Assembly (NCBI RefSeq): GCF_002979475.1
Contig: NZ_PCOY01000002.1
Span: 248,001 to 312,000 of the forward strand
Source: Microbacterium sp. MYb62
GTDB taxonomy: Bacteria > Actinomycetota > Actinomycetes > Actinomycetales > Microbacteriaceae
Direction: 5' to 3'
Length of the DNA: 64,000 bases
Below the pieces are notes generated by a model. The model searched no databases, was not told where the DNA came from, and saw nothing but the letters and a program-made list of their open reading frames with translations. Shown piece by piece: positions 8,226 to 16,866 of the stretch. The translations under genes and the position numbers were made by a program. The stretch's first letter is position 1, and the number at the start of each line of letters is the position of its first letter.

Positions 8226-9218
8226 ATGCACATCGGGTACGCCGCGATGCTCGAGCAGGTCGAGCCGACCGCCGTGATCGAGAACTGCGTCCTCGCCGAG
8301 GCGCACGGGTTCCGCGGGATCATGGCCACCGATCACTTCCAGCCGTGGCTTCCGCGCCACCGCAACGCCGCGCACGTGTGGACCATGCTCGGCGCGATCG
8401 GCGCGCACACCACGGGCGACCTGGGCCCCGGGGTCACCACACCGGGCTTCCGCACACACCCCGCCGTCGTCGCTCAGGCCGCAGCGACCCTCGCGGCGCT
8501 GTACCCGGGGAGGGCCTGGCTCGGCGTCGGATCGGGGGAGGCGCTGAACGAGCACATCGTCGGTGACTATTGGCCCGAACCCGCGGAGCGCATCGACCGC
8601 ATGTTCGAAGCCGTCGACCTGATCCGCAAGCTCTTCACCGCCTCCCTCGCCGGTCGCGACACCCGCCACCGCGGCGAGCACTTCCGGATGGAGTCGACCA
8701 GGCTCTGGACGATGCCGCCGACCGCCCCGCCGGTCTATGTCGCCACCGCGGGTCCTGCCACCGCCCGCCGCGCCGGCCGGAACGCCGACGGGCTGATCAC
8801 GACCTCCGCCGAGGTGGAGCGCCTCGCCCCGCTGCTCGCCCGGTTCGGCGAGGGCGCCCGGGAGGCGGGACACGACCCCGAGCGGCTTCCGAAGGTGCTG
8901 CAGCTGCGCCTCTCGTGGGCGCCGACCGAGGAGCAGGCCCTCGCGAACGCGCTCACCGAATGGCCGATCGCCGGACTCCGGATGCGCCGGGGCGACGTGC
9001 GCTCGCCGTACGACTTCGAACAGCTCGTCCGCGGAGTGACGGCCGACGACATGCGGGCGTCGATGCTCATCTCCGCCGACCCTGACGAGCACCGGGCGCA
9101 GATCCAGCGGTACGTCGACCTCGGCTTCACGCGCATCTACCTGCACAACGTCGGACCCGACCAGCGCGAGTTCCTCGAGGTCTTCGGTCGCGACGTCCTC
9201 CCGAAGGTGCACGCATGA
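8226..9218 (+). CDS. Luciferase-like (LLM) F420-dependent oxidoreductase
   Basis: The 330-residue TIM-barrel protein contains ATDHFQPW and [10 protein letters not shown], motifs shared with F420-dependent glucose-6-phosphate dehydrogenase and close relatives. It should use F420/F420H2 for hydride transfer on an unknown substrate. The start is fixed by GGGGGAGGAGG before the ATG. It heads an operon in which the next gene, cofE, starts inside its stop codon (ATGA). The operator-bearing promoter is 35 bp upstream. It is only partly similar to the true fgd two genes downstream, so a different substrate is likely. Confidence 0.82.
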   Translation: MHIGYAAMLEQVEPTAVIENCVLAEAHGFRGIMATDHFQPWLPRHRNAAHVWTMLGAIGAHTTGDLGPGVTTPGFRTHPAVVAQAAATLAALYPGRAWLGVGSGEALNEHIVGDYWPEPAERIDRMFEAVDLIRKLFTASLAGRDTRHRGEHFRMESTRLWTMPPTAPPVYVATAGPATARRAGRNADGLITTSAEVERLAPLLARFGEGAREAGHDPERLPKVLQLRLSWAPTEEQALANALTEWPIAGLRMRRGDVRSPYDFEQLVRGVTADDMRASMLISADPDEHRAQIQRYVDLGFTRIYLHNVGPDQREFLEVFGRDVLPKVHA

Positions 9219-10030
9219 GCGCCCCCGCGATCAGTGTCTTCGCCCTCACCGGCATGGGCGAGGTACACCCCGGCGACGACCTGGTCGCCCTGATCCTCGC
9301 CACGGGCGTCGAGCTCGCCCACGGCGACATCCTCGTCGTGACCTCGAAGATCGTCTCCAAGGCCGAGGGGCGCTACGTGCAGGCTGCCGACCGCGAGGAG
9401 GCGATCACCGCCGAGACCGTGCGCCTCGTCGCCTCCCGCACCTACGACGGTCACACCATGCGCATCGTCGAGAATCGCCTCGGGATGGTCTCGGCGGCTG
9501 CCGGTGTCGACGCCAGCAACACCCCCGACGGCTGGGTGCTGCTGCTTCCCGAAGATCCGGACCGGTCGGCGCGTGCGCTCGCCGCAGGGCTGCGGGCCGC
9601 CACCGGGGCAGAGGTGGGCGTGATCCTCAGCGACACCCTCGGCCGCCCCTGGCGTGAAGGACAGACCGACGTCGCGATCGGCGGCGGAGGCGTGCACATG
9701 ATCGCCGACCTCCGCGGCACGACCGACCAGGCGGGCAAGGTCCTGAGCGTCACGACCCCGTGCGTCGCCGACGAGCTCGCCGCGGCCGCAGACCTCGTCA
9801 AGGGCAAGGCGAGCGGCAACCCGGTAGCCGTGGTGCGCGGTCGCGCCGACCTCGTCGGACCCCTCACCCTGCCCGGAGCGTCGAGCATCGTGCGCGCCTC
9901 GGAGCGCGACCTCTTCTGGCTGGGCACCGCCGAAGCGCTCGACCAGGGATACCGCGATGGATACGCCGCCGCCCTGGCCGGTCTCCCCGCACACGAACAG
10001 CAGGAACACGAAAAGAAGGATGCGACATGA
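9215..10030 (+). CDS. cofE: Coenzyme F420:L-glutamate ligase (single-domain CofE)
   Basis: CofE adds gamma-linked glutamates to F420-0, the last step in making F420. The family motif [14 protein letters not shown] and the metal/GTP-binding regions ([21 protein letters not shown]) are present. At 271 residues it has only the ligase domain. Mycobacterial FbiB carries an extra C-terminal FMN domain that reduces dehydro-F420-0; this is absent here. The gene is coupled on both sides by ATGA overlaps, between an LLM oxidoreductase and fgd. Confidence 0.93.
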   Translation: MSAPAISVFALTGMGEVHPGDDLVALILATGVELAHGDILVVTSKIVSKAEGRYVQAADREEAITAETVRLVASRTYDGHTMRIVENRLGMVSAAAGVDASNTPDGWVLLLPEDPDRSARALAAGLRAATGAEVGVILSDTLGRPWREGQTDVAIGGGGVHMIADLRGTTDQAGKVLSVTTPCVADELAAAADLVKGKASGNPVAVVRGRADLVGPLTLPGASSIVRASERDLFWLGTAEALDQGYRDGYAAALAGLPAHEQQEHEKKDAT

Positions 10031-11040
10031 CACTGACCCTCGGATACAAGGCCAGCGCAGAGCAGTTCGACCCGCGGGAGCTCGTCGAGATCTCGGTCGC
10101 CGCAGAGGCGCACGGCATGCAGTCCGTGTTCGCGAGCGACCACTTCCAGCCGTGGCGGCACACGGGCGGGCACGCCCCGTTCTCGCTGACGTGGATGGCG
10201 GCGGTCGGCGAGCGCACGTCGAACATCCGCATCGGCACCTCGGTGCTGACCCCCACCTTCCGCTACAACCCGGCCGTGCTCGCGCAGGCGTTCGCGAGCC
10301 TGGGCTGCCTGTACCAGGACCGCATCGTCCTGGGTGTCGGATCCGGTGAGGCGCTGAACGAGATCGCGACCGGATTCCGCGGCGCGGGCGAGCAGGAGTG
10401 GCCCGAGTTCAAGGAGCGCTATGCGCGGTTGCGCGAGTCTGTGCGCCTGATGCGGGCGCTGTGGTCAGGCGACCGGGTGAACTTCGACGGCGAGTACTAC
10501 TCCACGCACGACGCCTCGATCTACGACCGCCCCGAGGCTGGCATCCCGATCTACATCGCCGCGGGTGGCCCGATGGTCGCCCGCTACGCCGGACGGGCGG
10601 GCGACGGCTTCATCTGCACCTCGGGCAAGGGCCAGGAGCTCTACGTCGACCAGCTGCTCCCCGCCGTGAAGGAGGGGCTCGAGCAGTCGGAGCGCTCGTT
10701 CGACAGCTACGACCGGATGATCGAGATCAAGCTGTCGTACGAGGAGACCCGCGAGGCGGCGCTGGAGAACACCCGGTTCTGGTCGCCGCTGTCGCTGTCG
10801 AAGGAGCAGAAGCACGACATCACCGATCCGGTCGAGATGGAGAAGGCCGCCGATGCGCTGCCGCTGGAGACCATCGCCAAGCGCTGGATCGTCGGGAACG
10901 ACCCGGATGCGGTCGCCGCCGACATCCAGCAGTACATCGATTGGGGCTTCAACCACCTCGTCTTCCATGCGCCGGGTCACGACCAGCGTCGATTCCTGCA
11001 GCTGTTCGAGCGCGACATCGCGCCCCGGCTGCGCGGTTGA
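10027..11040 (+). CDS. fgd: F420-dependent glucose-6-phosphate dehydrogenase
   Basis: Fgd oxidises glucose 6-phosphate to 6-phosphogluconolactone and reduces F420 to F420H2 in the cytoplasm. The 337-residue sequence matches the mycobacterial enzyme closely: [10 protein letters not shown] at the start, [47 protein letters not shown], and [15 protein letters not shown] at the end. The family length is normal. It starts within the cofE stop (ATGA). Its place among cofactor-synthesis genes suggests it regenerates F420H2 for the LLM reductases of the same regulon. Confidence 0.95.
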   Translation: MTLTLGYKASAEQFDPRELVEISVAAEAHGMQSVFASDHFQPWRHTGGHAPFSLTWMAAVGERTSNIRIGTSVLTPTFRYNPAVLAQAFASLGCLYQDRIVLGVGSGEALNEIATGFRGAGEQEWPEFKERYARLRESVRLMRALWSGDRVNFDGEYYSTHDASIYDRPEAGIPIYIAAGGPMVARYAGRAGDGFICTSGKGQELYVDQLLPAVKEGLEQSERSFDSYDRMIEIKLSYEETREAALENTRFWSPLSLSKEQKHDITDPVEMEKAADALPLETIAKRWIVGNDPDAVAADIQQYIDWGFNHLVFHAPGHDQRRFLQLFERDIAPRLRG

Positions 11041-11050
11041 GGAGGCCGAC

Positions 11051-11722
11051 GTGATCCGCGGTGCGGGTGCCGGGGTACCGCTGCCCGGCGCCCCCGTGCG
11101 CGAATGGGTCGTGGTGGTCCCGGTCAAGCGCGCCGAGATCGGCAAGTCGCGGTTGCGGATCCCCGGTGTCGATCGCGAACCCCTCGCTCGGGCGATCGCC
11201 CTCGACACGGTCGAGGCCGCCGCAGCGTGCGAGCGGGTGGCGGAGGTGATCGTCGTCACGAGCGACGAGGTCACGGCGACCGCTCTGCGTCTGCTGCCGA
11301 GGGTGCGCCTGGTGCGTGATCGCGGTGAGGGATTGACCACGGCGATCGGGCTCGGAGTGAGTGCGGCTCCCGACATGCGCCCCCGTGCCGTGCTGCTCGG
11401 TGACCTGCCGGCGCTGCGTCCGGACGAGCTGGCCAGGGCGCTCGCGTTCGCCTCGTCGCACCCACGGGCGTTCGTCCCCGATGCGGAAGGAACGGGCACG
11501 GTGCTCGCGACGGCTCGGGCGGGCTTCGACCTCACCCCGCGCTTCGGGTCCGATTCGGCCTCCGCGCATCGCGCAGCCGGATTCGCCGAGGTCGGATTCC
11601 CGGTGCTGAGCGGCCTGCGTCGCGACCTCGATCACGCCGAGCATCTCCGAGCCGCACGCCGCGCCGGTCTGGGGCCGCGCACCGCGGCACTCGTCGATCG
11701 CCCGCTGGTGCTCGCCTCATGA
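11051..11722 (+). CDS. cofC: CofC/FbiD-type phospholactate or phosphoenolpyruvate guanylyltransferase
   Basis: This enzyme activates 2-phospho-L-lactate or phosphoenolpyruvate with GTP, giving the donor for CofD. The 223-residue product starts at a GTG 5 bp after GGAGG. It has the nucleotidyltransferase fold motifs VVPVKRAEIGKSRL near the N-terminus, a GDLPAL strand with the metal-binding Asp, and RFGSDSASAH. The phosphate-donor substrate cannot be settled from sequence. The missing FMN domain in CofE argues against a simple copy of the mycobacterial phosphoenolpyruvate route. Confidence 0.85.
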   Translation: MIRGAGAGVPLPGAPVREWVVVVPVKRAEIGKSRLRIPGVDREPLARAIALDTVEAAAACERVAEVIVVTSDEVTATALRLLPRVRLVRDRGEGLTTAIGLGVSAAPDMRPRAVLLGDLPALRPDELARALAFASSHPRAFVPDAEGTGTVLATARAGFDLTPRFGSDSASAHRAAGFAEVGFPVLSGLRRDLDHAEHLRAARRAGLGPRTAALVDRPLVLAS

Positions 11723-12714
11723 CCGCTGCCGCACCGCGCATCGTCGTGCTGGCAGGCGGAGTGGGCGGATCGAAGTTCGTGGTCGGCGTGCGCGAGGCCG
11801 CGCGTCGGCGATGGCCGGATGCGGCCGGTGGCACCCGTGCCGAGATCACGGTGATCGCCAACACCGGCGACGACCTGTGGCTCAGCGGCCTGCGGCTGCA
11901 ACCCGATGTCGACTCGATGATCTACGCACTCGCCGGCGTGAACGACACCGCACGCGGCTGGGGCAGGGCGGGCGAGAGCGAGCGGGTGGCCACGGAGCTG
12001 CACGCGTGGGGAGCCGGGTGGCCGTGGTTCACCTTGGGTGACCTCGACCTCGGTGCGCACATCGCCCGCACGGGCTGGCTCCGCGACGGCGCCTCGGTGA
12101 CCGATGTCGTCGGACGCCTCGCCTCACGCTGGCCGCTCGGAGTCCGACTGCTGCCGATGACGGATGCCGAGGTCGACACGCATGTCATGACCGACCGGGG
12201 CCGGATGCACTTCCAGGAGTGGTGGACCAGGCACCGTGCGGCGCTGCCGGCGCACGGGTTCGAGTGGCCGGGCATCGCGCAGTCCGCGCCCGCGCCCGGT
12301 GTGAGTGAGGTGCTGGCCGCTGCCGACGTCGTCCTCTTCGCGCCGTCCAATCCGGTGGTCTCACTAGGCCCCATCCTCGCCGTGCCCGGAATCTCCGACG
12401 CGGTTCGCGCCGCCCCCGGAGTCGTGGTCGGAGTGTCGCCGATCATCGATGGCTCTCCGGTGCGCGGCATGGCCGACGCCTGTCTCGCAGCCGTCGGCCT
12501 CCCCGCCACGGCCGACGCGGTCGGTCGTCATTACGGCTCCCGGGCGAAGGGCGGCCTGCTCGACGCCTGGCTCATCGCCGAGGAGGATGCCTCCCTCGCT
12601 GCGGGGCTCGGGGCCGAGGGACTCCGTGCGCCGGTGCGCCCGCTGTGGATGCGTGACCTCGACAGTGCCGCAGCTCTCGCGACCGCTGCGCTCGACGCGC
12701 ACCGAAGGTCATAG
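11719..12714 (+). CDS. cofD: 2-phospho-L-lactate transferase (CofD/FbiA)
   Basis: CofD joins the activated phospholactyl group to Fo (7,8-didemethyl-8-hydroxy-5-deazariboflavin), forming F420-0 or its dehydro form. The 331-residue protein has the glycine-rich start VVLAGGVGGSKF, the conserved IANTGDD, and a PSNPVVSLGPIL motif near residue 215, all typical. It overlaps cofC by ATGA and closes the operon. Fo itself is normally made by FbiC (CofG/H), which is not in this window. Confidence 0.93.
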   Translation: MTAAAPRIVVLAGGVGGSKFVVGVREAARRRWPDAAGGTRAEITVIANTGDDLWLSGLRLQPDVDSMIYALAGVNDTARGWGRAGESERVATELHAWGAGWPWFTLGDLDLGAHIARTGWLRDGASVTDVVGRLASRWPLGVRLLPMTDAEVDTHVMTDRGRMHFQEWWTRHRAALPAHGFEWPGIAQSAPAPGVSEVLAAADVVLFAPSNPVVSLGPILAVPGISDAVRAAPGVVVGVSPIIDGSPVRGMADACLAAVGLPATADAVGRHYGSRAKGGLLDAWLIAEEDASLAAGLGAEGLRAPVRPLWMRDLDSAAALATAALDAHRRS

Positions 12715-12845
12715 CCCGAAGTCGCGAAAGACTGGCCGAAAGTTCCCAGGTTTTCGGCGTAATGACTGGGCCCCCACCGCCGTCTCTCCACTGTGAGGGT
12801 TGTCCGGCCGAAAGGGGGTCGGACTCTGCGAGGGGTGAGGGAATC

Positions 12846-13328
12846 GTGAGTGGTCGAAGTCCAGTGGACCGGCTCTTCGAAGAGCTGGAGGTCGAGTGCG
12901 GCGCGAGTGTGCAGTGCATCACGGAGCGGGTATCCGCCCTGCTGATGCTGGACATCGAGGTCGAGGTGCTGACCGAGGAGGAATGGAACGCGGTCCCGCA
13001 GTTCGTGCTCGTCGAGGGTGATCGTGCGAGGATCCCGGTGCGCGGATCCGACCCGCGCTGGTATCGGCTGCACGTGGTGATCCACGAGCTCGCGCACCTG
13101 CTGTGCGGACATTCCCGATGCGAGGCGCTGCCCATGGCATTCGAGAGGCTTCGGAAGCCCGCGCAGGCCTGCGTTCTCGCGGGCGTGGGGGCGGGCGGGG
13201 GCTCCGCAGCCTCCGACGTGTGCCAGGAGCAGGCGGATCAGGAGGCCGAAGCCGAGGCGCTCGCCCACCGTCTCGGCGCTTATGTCCTCGTCCCGCAGCT
13301 CGCATCCGCCGACGCGGTCTGGAGCTGA
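12846..13328 (+). CDS. ImmA/IrrE-like zinc metallopeptidase
   Basis: The 160-residue protein contains HELAHLLCGH, an HExxH zinc site with a further His, in the arrangement seen in ImmA/IrrE peptidases. Such peptidases often cleave a partner repressor, but no adjacent repressor gene is present. I chose the GTG at 12846, which follows GAGGGGTGAGGG; a longer ATG frame from 12762 has no clear site. It sits between cofD and a DUF4440-like gene, and a link with F420 is not evident. Confidence 0.65.
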   Translation: MSGRSPVDRLFEELEVECGASVQCITERVSALLMLDIEVEVLTEEEWNAVPQFVLVEGDRARIPVRGSDPRWYRLHVVIHELAHLLCGHSRCEALPMAFERLRKPAQACVLAGVGAGGGSAASDVCQEQADQEAEAEALAHRLGAYVLVPQLASADAVWS

Positions 13329-13356
13329 ACCCGTCCGGTCGCGGTAGCCTGCGTCC

Positions 13357-13740
13357 ATGGCCACCCGTGACGATCTGAACAGAACCGCCGACCAGGCAGA
13401 GGATCTCCTGCTGGACGCGATGCGACAGAGCGATGTCGACACGCTCAGCGAGCTCCTCTCCCCGGACCTCGCCTTCACGGTGATCGACGGATCCGTCGTC
13501 GGTCGCGACGCCGATCTCGAGGCGCATCGCTCCGGGGCGACGCGTTTCGAATCCCTCACCGAACTCGAACGCTCGACGCAGGAGCAGGGCGGGCAGGCCA
13601 GAACGCGCTCGCGCGCAGACATCGTCGTCTTCGACCGCGGCAACCGGGTCGAAGCGGTTCTCGGCTACGAACGATCCTGGTCGATCGTCGATGGACGGTG
13701 GCAGGTGGTCTCCGGCAGCGTGAGCCTCGTCGACGGGTAG
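13357..13740 (+). CDS. DUF4440/SnoaL-like (NTF2-fold) protein
   Basis: This 127-residue protein fits the NTF2-like DUF4440 pattern. It has an N-terminal helix pair (LLLDAMRQSDVDTLSELLSP), then DLAFTVIDGSVVGRDADL, and a C-terminal strand YERSWSIVDGRWQVVSGSV. Members are small ligand-binding or enzyme-like proteins of mostly unknown role. It lies 28 bp after the metallopeptidase and converges with the ABC ATPase gene. Confidence 0.7.
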   Translation: MATRDDLNRTADQAEDLLLDAMRQSDVDTLSELLSPDLAFTVIDGSVVGRDADLEAHRSGATRFESLTELERSTQEQGGQARTRSRADIVVFDRGNRVEAVLGYERSWSIVDGRWQVVSGSVSLVDG

Positions 13741-13764
13741 TGCGCTCGGCGGGGAATCCGCCCC

Positions 13765-14574
13765 TCAGCGCACGACGGCCTCCTCGGCGTCGAACACGAT
13801 CAGCGGGCGATCGCTGCCCGGGCGCGAGAGCACCTCGGCATCGACGTGCCAGACGCGGGCGATGAGCTCGCGCGTCAGCACCTCCTGAGGAGGGCCCGCC
13901 GCCTGCACGTGGCCGTCTGCGATCACCACGATCCGGTCCGCGAACGCGGCGGCATGGTTGAGGTCATGCAGCGCCGCGAGCACCGTCATGCCGTCGCGGG
14001 CGAGCGAGCGCAGCAGTGCGAGCGCGTCGAGCTGCGCCCGGATGTCGAGGTGATTCGTCGGTTCGTCGCACAGCAGCAACGTCGGCCGCTGGGCCAGGGC
14101 TCTGGCGAGGTTCACCCGCTGGCGCTCGCCGCCCGACAGGGTCCCCGCATCGCGATCCGCGAACTCGAGCGCCCCCGCACGGATCAGTGCCGCGTCGGTG
14201 GCGGCGGCATCCGCCTCTTCGCCCTCGAACGACAGCCACCCCCGGTGCGGGAGCAGTCCGAGTCCCACGATGTCGCGCCCGGTCATGCCCTCGGCTGCCG
14301 ACCATTCCTGCTCGACCAGGGCCACGTGTTGCGCGCGCTCGCGGCGGCGCATCGCCGTGAGCGATGCGCCGTCGAGTGCCAGGGTCTCGGTGCCGCCGCG
14401 GAGAGCGCCGGCGATCAGACGCAGCAGCGTGCTCTTGCCCGAGCCGTTGGGGCCGAGCAGCGCGGTGACGGAGCCTCCGGGAGCGGCGAGATGCATGTCG
14501 TCGAAGAGGAGTCGCCCGCCGTGCCCGAACCGGAGGCGGCGGGCGTCGAGGCCGGTGAGGAGCGACGCGTTCAT
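13765..14574 (-). CDS. ATP-binding subunit of a proposed F420-0/deazaflavin ABC importer
   Basis: This is a FecE/BtuD-type ATPase of 269 residues. It has Walker A GPNGSGKST, signature LSGGERQR, Walker B LLLCDEPTNHLD and an H-loop LHDLNH. Its start overlaps the permease stop (ATGA). Three-gene FecBCD-type cassettes beside F420 genes in actinobacteria have been proposed to import F420-0 or a precursor. The position between the F420 operon and an F420-type catabolic operon fits that proposal. Siderophore or corrinoid import is the alternative. Confidence 0.75.
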   Translation of the reverse strand: MNASLLTGLDARRLRFGHGGRLLFDDMHLAAPGGSVTALLGPNGSGKSTLLRLIAGALRGGTETLALDGASLTAMRRRERAQHVALVEQEWSAAEGMTGRDIVGLGLLPHRGWLSFEGEEADAAATDAALIRAGALEFADRDAGTLSGGERQRVNLARALAQRPTLLLCDEPTNHLDIRAQLDALALLRSLARDGMTVLAALHDLNHAAAFADRIVVIADGHVQAAGPPQEVLTRELIARVWHVDAEVLSRPGSDRPLIVFDAEEAVVR

Positions 14575-15644
14575 GCACGGCCCTTCCGCATGCGCAGCAT
14601 CAACACGGCGAACACCGGTCCGCCGATCAGGGCGGTGACGATGCCGACCGGCAGCTCGCGCGGCTCGAAGACGGTGCGGGCGATGGTGTCGGCCCAGACG
14701 AGGAACACGGCGCCTGCGAGGAACGACACCGGGAGCAGCGCGCGATGGCGGGCGCCGACGACCGCCCGCACGGCATGCGGCAGGATCAGCCCCACGAAGC
14801 CGATCGATCCGCTCACCGCCACGAGCGCACCCGTCAGCAGTGCCGTGCACACGAAGAGGAACACCCGCACCCGGGTGACCGGGATGCCCAGCGCCTCGGC
14901 CGCGGTGTCACCGAGCACGAGGCTGTCGAGCGGACGGGCCGCGGCCAGCAGGGGGATGGCGCAGACGGCCACGGCGACACCGGCCAACGCGGCATCCCCC
15001 CAATCGGCGCCGCCGAGCGAGCCGAGCAGCCAGCTGAGGATCTCGCGGTAGCTGTCGTTCGTCGCGCTCCAGAAGATCACGAGACTGGTCAGCGCGGCGA
15101 GCACGGCCGACACGGCGAGACCCGCGAGCACCACGGCGGTCGGACCCGCGGAGCCGGCGGCGCGGGCCAGGCCGAGTGTGAGGGCCAGCGCGAGCAGGGC
15201 GCCGGCGAACGCCGCGAACGGCAGGGCGACCGCGGCGCCCAGGACGATGACGAGCACCGCGCCGGTCGAGGCGCCGGACGACAGCCCGAGCAGGTACGGA
15301 TCGGCGAGCGGGTTGCGGGTGAGGGCCTGCATCACGGCGCCGCACAGGGCCAGGCCGCCCCCGACCGCGGCGGCCGTGAGCACACGGGGCACGCGCCCGT
15401 CCCAGATGATCGCGTCGCGGATGGGCGAGAGCCCGCTGGCAGCCCCGGTCAGGTGCGACCACACGCTCGCCACGAGTTCGGCCGGGGTGATGTCGGCCGG
15501 CCCGATCGCAACCCCAGCGACCACCGTGCCCCCCAGCGCGAGCAGCAGGACCGCGATCGCCGAGACGGTGCGCCGCCGCCGCGGCCGAGGGGGAGACGCC
15601 GCCGCGACCGGGATCGCCGTCCGCAGCGGGATCGTGACGCTCAC
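14571..15644 (-). CDS. Permease of the proposed F420-0/deazaflavin ABC importer (FecCD/BtuC type)
   Basis: The 357-residue protein has nine to ten hydrophobic segments and BtuC/FecCD motifs: RVPRVLTAAAVGGGLALCGAVMQ near the N-terminus, NPLADPYLLGLSSGAS, and GSIGFVGLILPHAVR near the C-terminus. The start is a GTG that overlaps the binding-protein stop as GTGA. A much longer open frame extends upstream but is a GC artefact. Such permeases work as homodimers with two ATPase copies. Confidence 0.8.
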   Translation of the reverse strand: MSVTIPLRTAIPVAAASPPRPRRRRTVSAIAVLLLALGGTVVAGVAIGPADITPAELVASVWSHLTGAASGLSPIRDAIIWDGRVPRVLTAAAVGGGLALCGAVMQALTRNPLADPYLLGLSSGASTGAVLVIVLGAAVALPFAAFAGALLALALTLGLARAAGSAGPTAVVLAGLAVSAVLAALTSLVIFWSATNDSYREILSWLLGSLGGADWGDAALAGVAVAVCAIPLLAAARPLDSLVLGDTAAEALGIPVTRVRVFLFVCTALLTGALVAVSGSIGFVGLILPHAVRAVVGARHRALLPVSFLAGAVFLVWADTIARTVFEPRELPVGIVTALIGGPVFAVLMLRMRKGRA

Positions 15645-16636
15645 CGCTCTCCGAGCTGCGCCACGATCGACTCCACGGCGTCGACGTTGCGGATGCCGGC
15701 CTCGGTCGCCGGGAAGTCGACGGTCACGTATCGCTCGTTCCGCACCGCGTCGAGCTGTGCGGTGACCGGGTTGGCGGTGAGCAGCGCGATCTTGGAGGCG
15801 GCCGTGTTCCACGCGGCATCCACCAGCACGATCACATCGGGGTCGGCCTCGGCGATCAGCTCCCACGATGTCGAGGTCCAGGTGTCCTCGACATCGGCGA
15901 AGACGTTGTCGAGCCCGGCCGCCGCCATGATCATCTGCGGAGCTCCGATACCCGCGCCCACGAAGGGCTGGTCCGTTCCGGACGAGTACCAGAGCGCCGT
16001 GAGGCCGCGGTCGTCGGGGGTGATCGCGTCGAGCTCCGCGCGCTGCTCGGCGATCAGCGCGCTCGCCGCATCCGTCTCGCCCAGCAGCTCGCCGGCCTCC
16101 GCGAAGCCGTCGAAGACGGTGTCGAACGTGAGCGGGTCGGGCATGTATCCCGCGGCCTTGCAGGCCGCGGGGGCGACGTAGGTGGTGATGCCGAGCTGCT
16201 GCAGGTCGGCGCGTTCGCCGGCACCGTCCACCGAGAAGTTCGACTCCCATCCGGCGAACACCAGGTCGGGTTCGAGGTCGAGCACGGCCTCCTTCGACGG
16301 CACCTTGTCGGAGATGACCTCGATGCCCTCGGCATCCGTGGCGAGGTCGTCGGGGAGGGGGCCGTCGGAGAACGCCGAGCCGATGATCCGGTCGCCCGCG
16401 CCGAGAGCGAGGGCGAGTTCGAGCGTCGACGACTTGATCGTGACGATGCGCTGCGGCGCGGCGTCGAGCGAGACCTCGGTGCCGCAGTTGTCGAGCACGA
16501 CCGGCTCGGTCCGGGGTGCCTCGGTGGCGGGCGCTTCGGCCGATGTCGCGGGAGTGCCGGCGCATCCGCCGAGTCCGGCGGCGAGGAAGAGGGCGAGGAC
16601 GGGGGCGGCGCCGAGGGCGCGGGCGGTGGCAGGCAT
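15641..16636 (-). CDS. Substrate-binding lipoprotein of the proposed F420-0/deazaflavin ABC importer
   Basis: The 331-residue protein has a signal peptide ending in a GLGGC lipobox. A type-III binding fold follows (PQRIVTIKSSTLELALALGAGDRIIG, then DLVFAGWES), linked by a long helix, as in FecB/BtuF proteins. The ATG at 16636 is chosen because it follows GGAGAACC and begins the signal peptide; the frame is open to 16741 without a site. It leads the importer operon, and its upstream region carries two regulon operators. The ligand, F420-0 or Fo, is inferred from context. Confidence 0.72.
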   Translation of the reverse strand: MPATARALGAAPVLALFLAAGLGGCAGTPATSAEAPATEAPRTEPVVLDNCGTEVSLDAAPQRIVTIKSSTLELALALGAGDRIIGSAFSDGPLPDDLATDAEGIEVISDKVPSKEAVLDLEPDLVFAGWESNFSVDGAGERADLQQLGITTYVAPAACKAAGYMPDPLTFDTVFDGFAEAGELLGETDAASALIAEQRAELDAITPDDRGLTALWYSSGTDQPFVGAGIGAPQMIMAAAGLDNVFADVEDTWTSTSWELIAEADPDVIVLVDAAWNTAASKIALLTANPVTAQLDAVRNERYVTVDFPATEAGIRNVDAVESIVAQLGER

Positions 16637-16748
16637 GGTTCTCCGGGAGACGAGGAAGGGGAAGGGCGCAAGAGAGAGCACGTTCGCAGTCCAGGTCGGG
16701 ACCACCGACGCCGGCCAATCGGGCCGACGTGATGCGGTCATGGTAGCG

Positions 16749-16787
16749 CGGATACTGGATCCAAATCAATACTGGATTCTGGATCCA
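16749..16787. promoter_or_regulatory. Tandem operators between divergent operons (sites 2 and 3)
   Basis: CGGATACTGGATCCA (16749-16763) and TGGATTCTGGATCCA (16773-16787) both fit TGGATNCNGNATCCA, the first with one mismatch. Their centres are 24 bp apart. They lie between the deazaflavin-importer operon (minus) and the hydrolase-hydantoinase-LLM operon (plus), so one regulator could control both. Confidence 0.7.
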
Positions 16788-16866
16788 AAATGGGTGAAGA
16801 TGGAAACGCCCCACCGCAGCGGCGCACATCGCCGATCGCGACGCCGCGTTCAGCCGAGAGGAACCC

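Noticed and set aside
8226..9218. RutA-type pyrimidine monooxygenase for the LLM proteins
   Set aside because: Sequence motifs are closer to F420-dependent Fgd relatives, and no other Rut genes are present.
12715..12845. N-terminal extension of the metallopeptidase from ATG 12762
   Set aside because: No ribosome site precedes it, and the extra residues are Pro/Ser/Gly-rich without similarity to the family; the GTG at 12846 has a good site.
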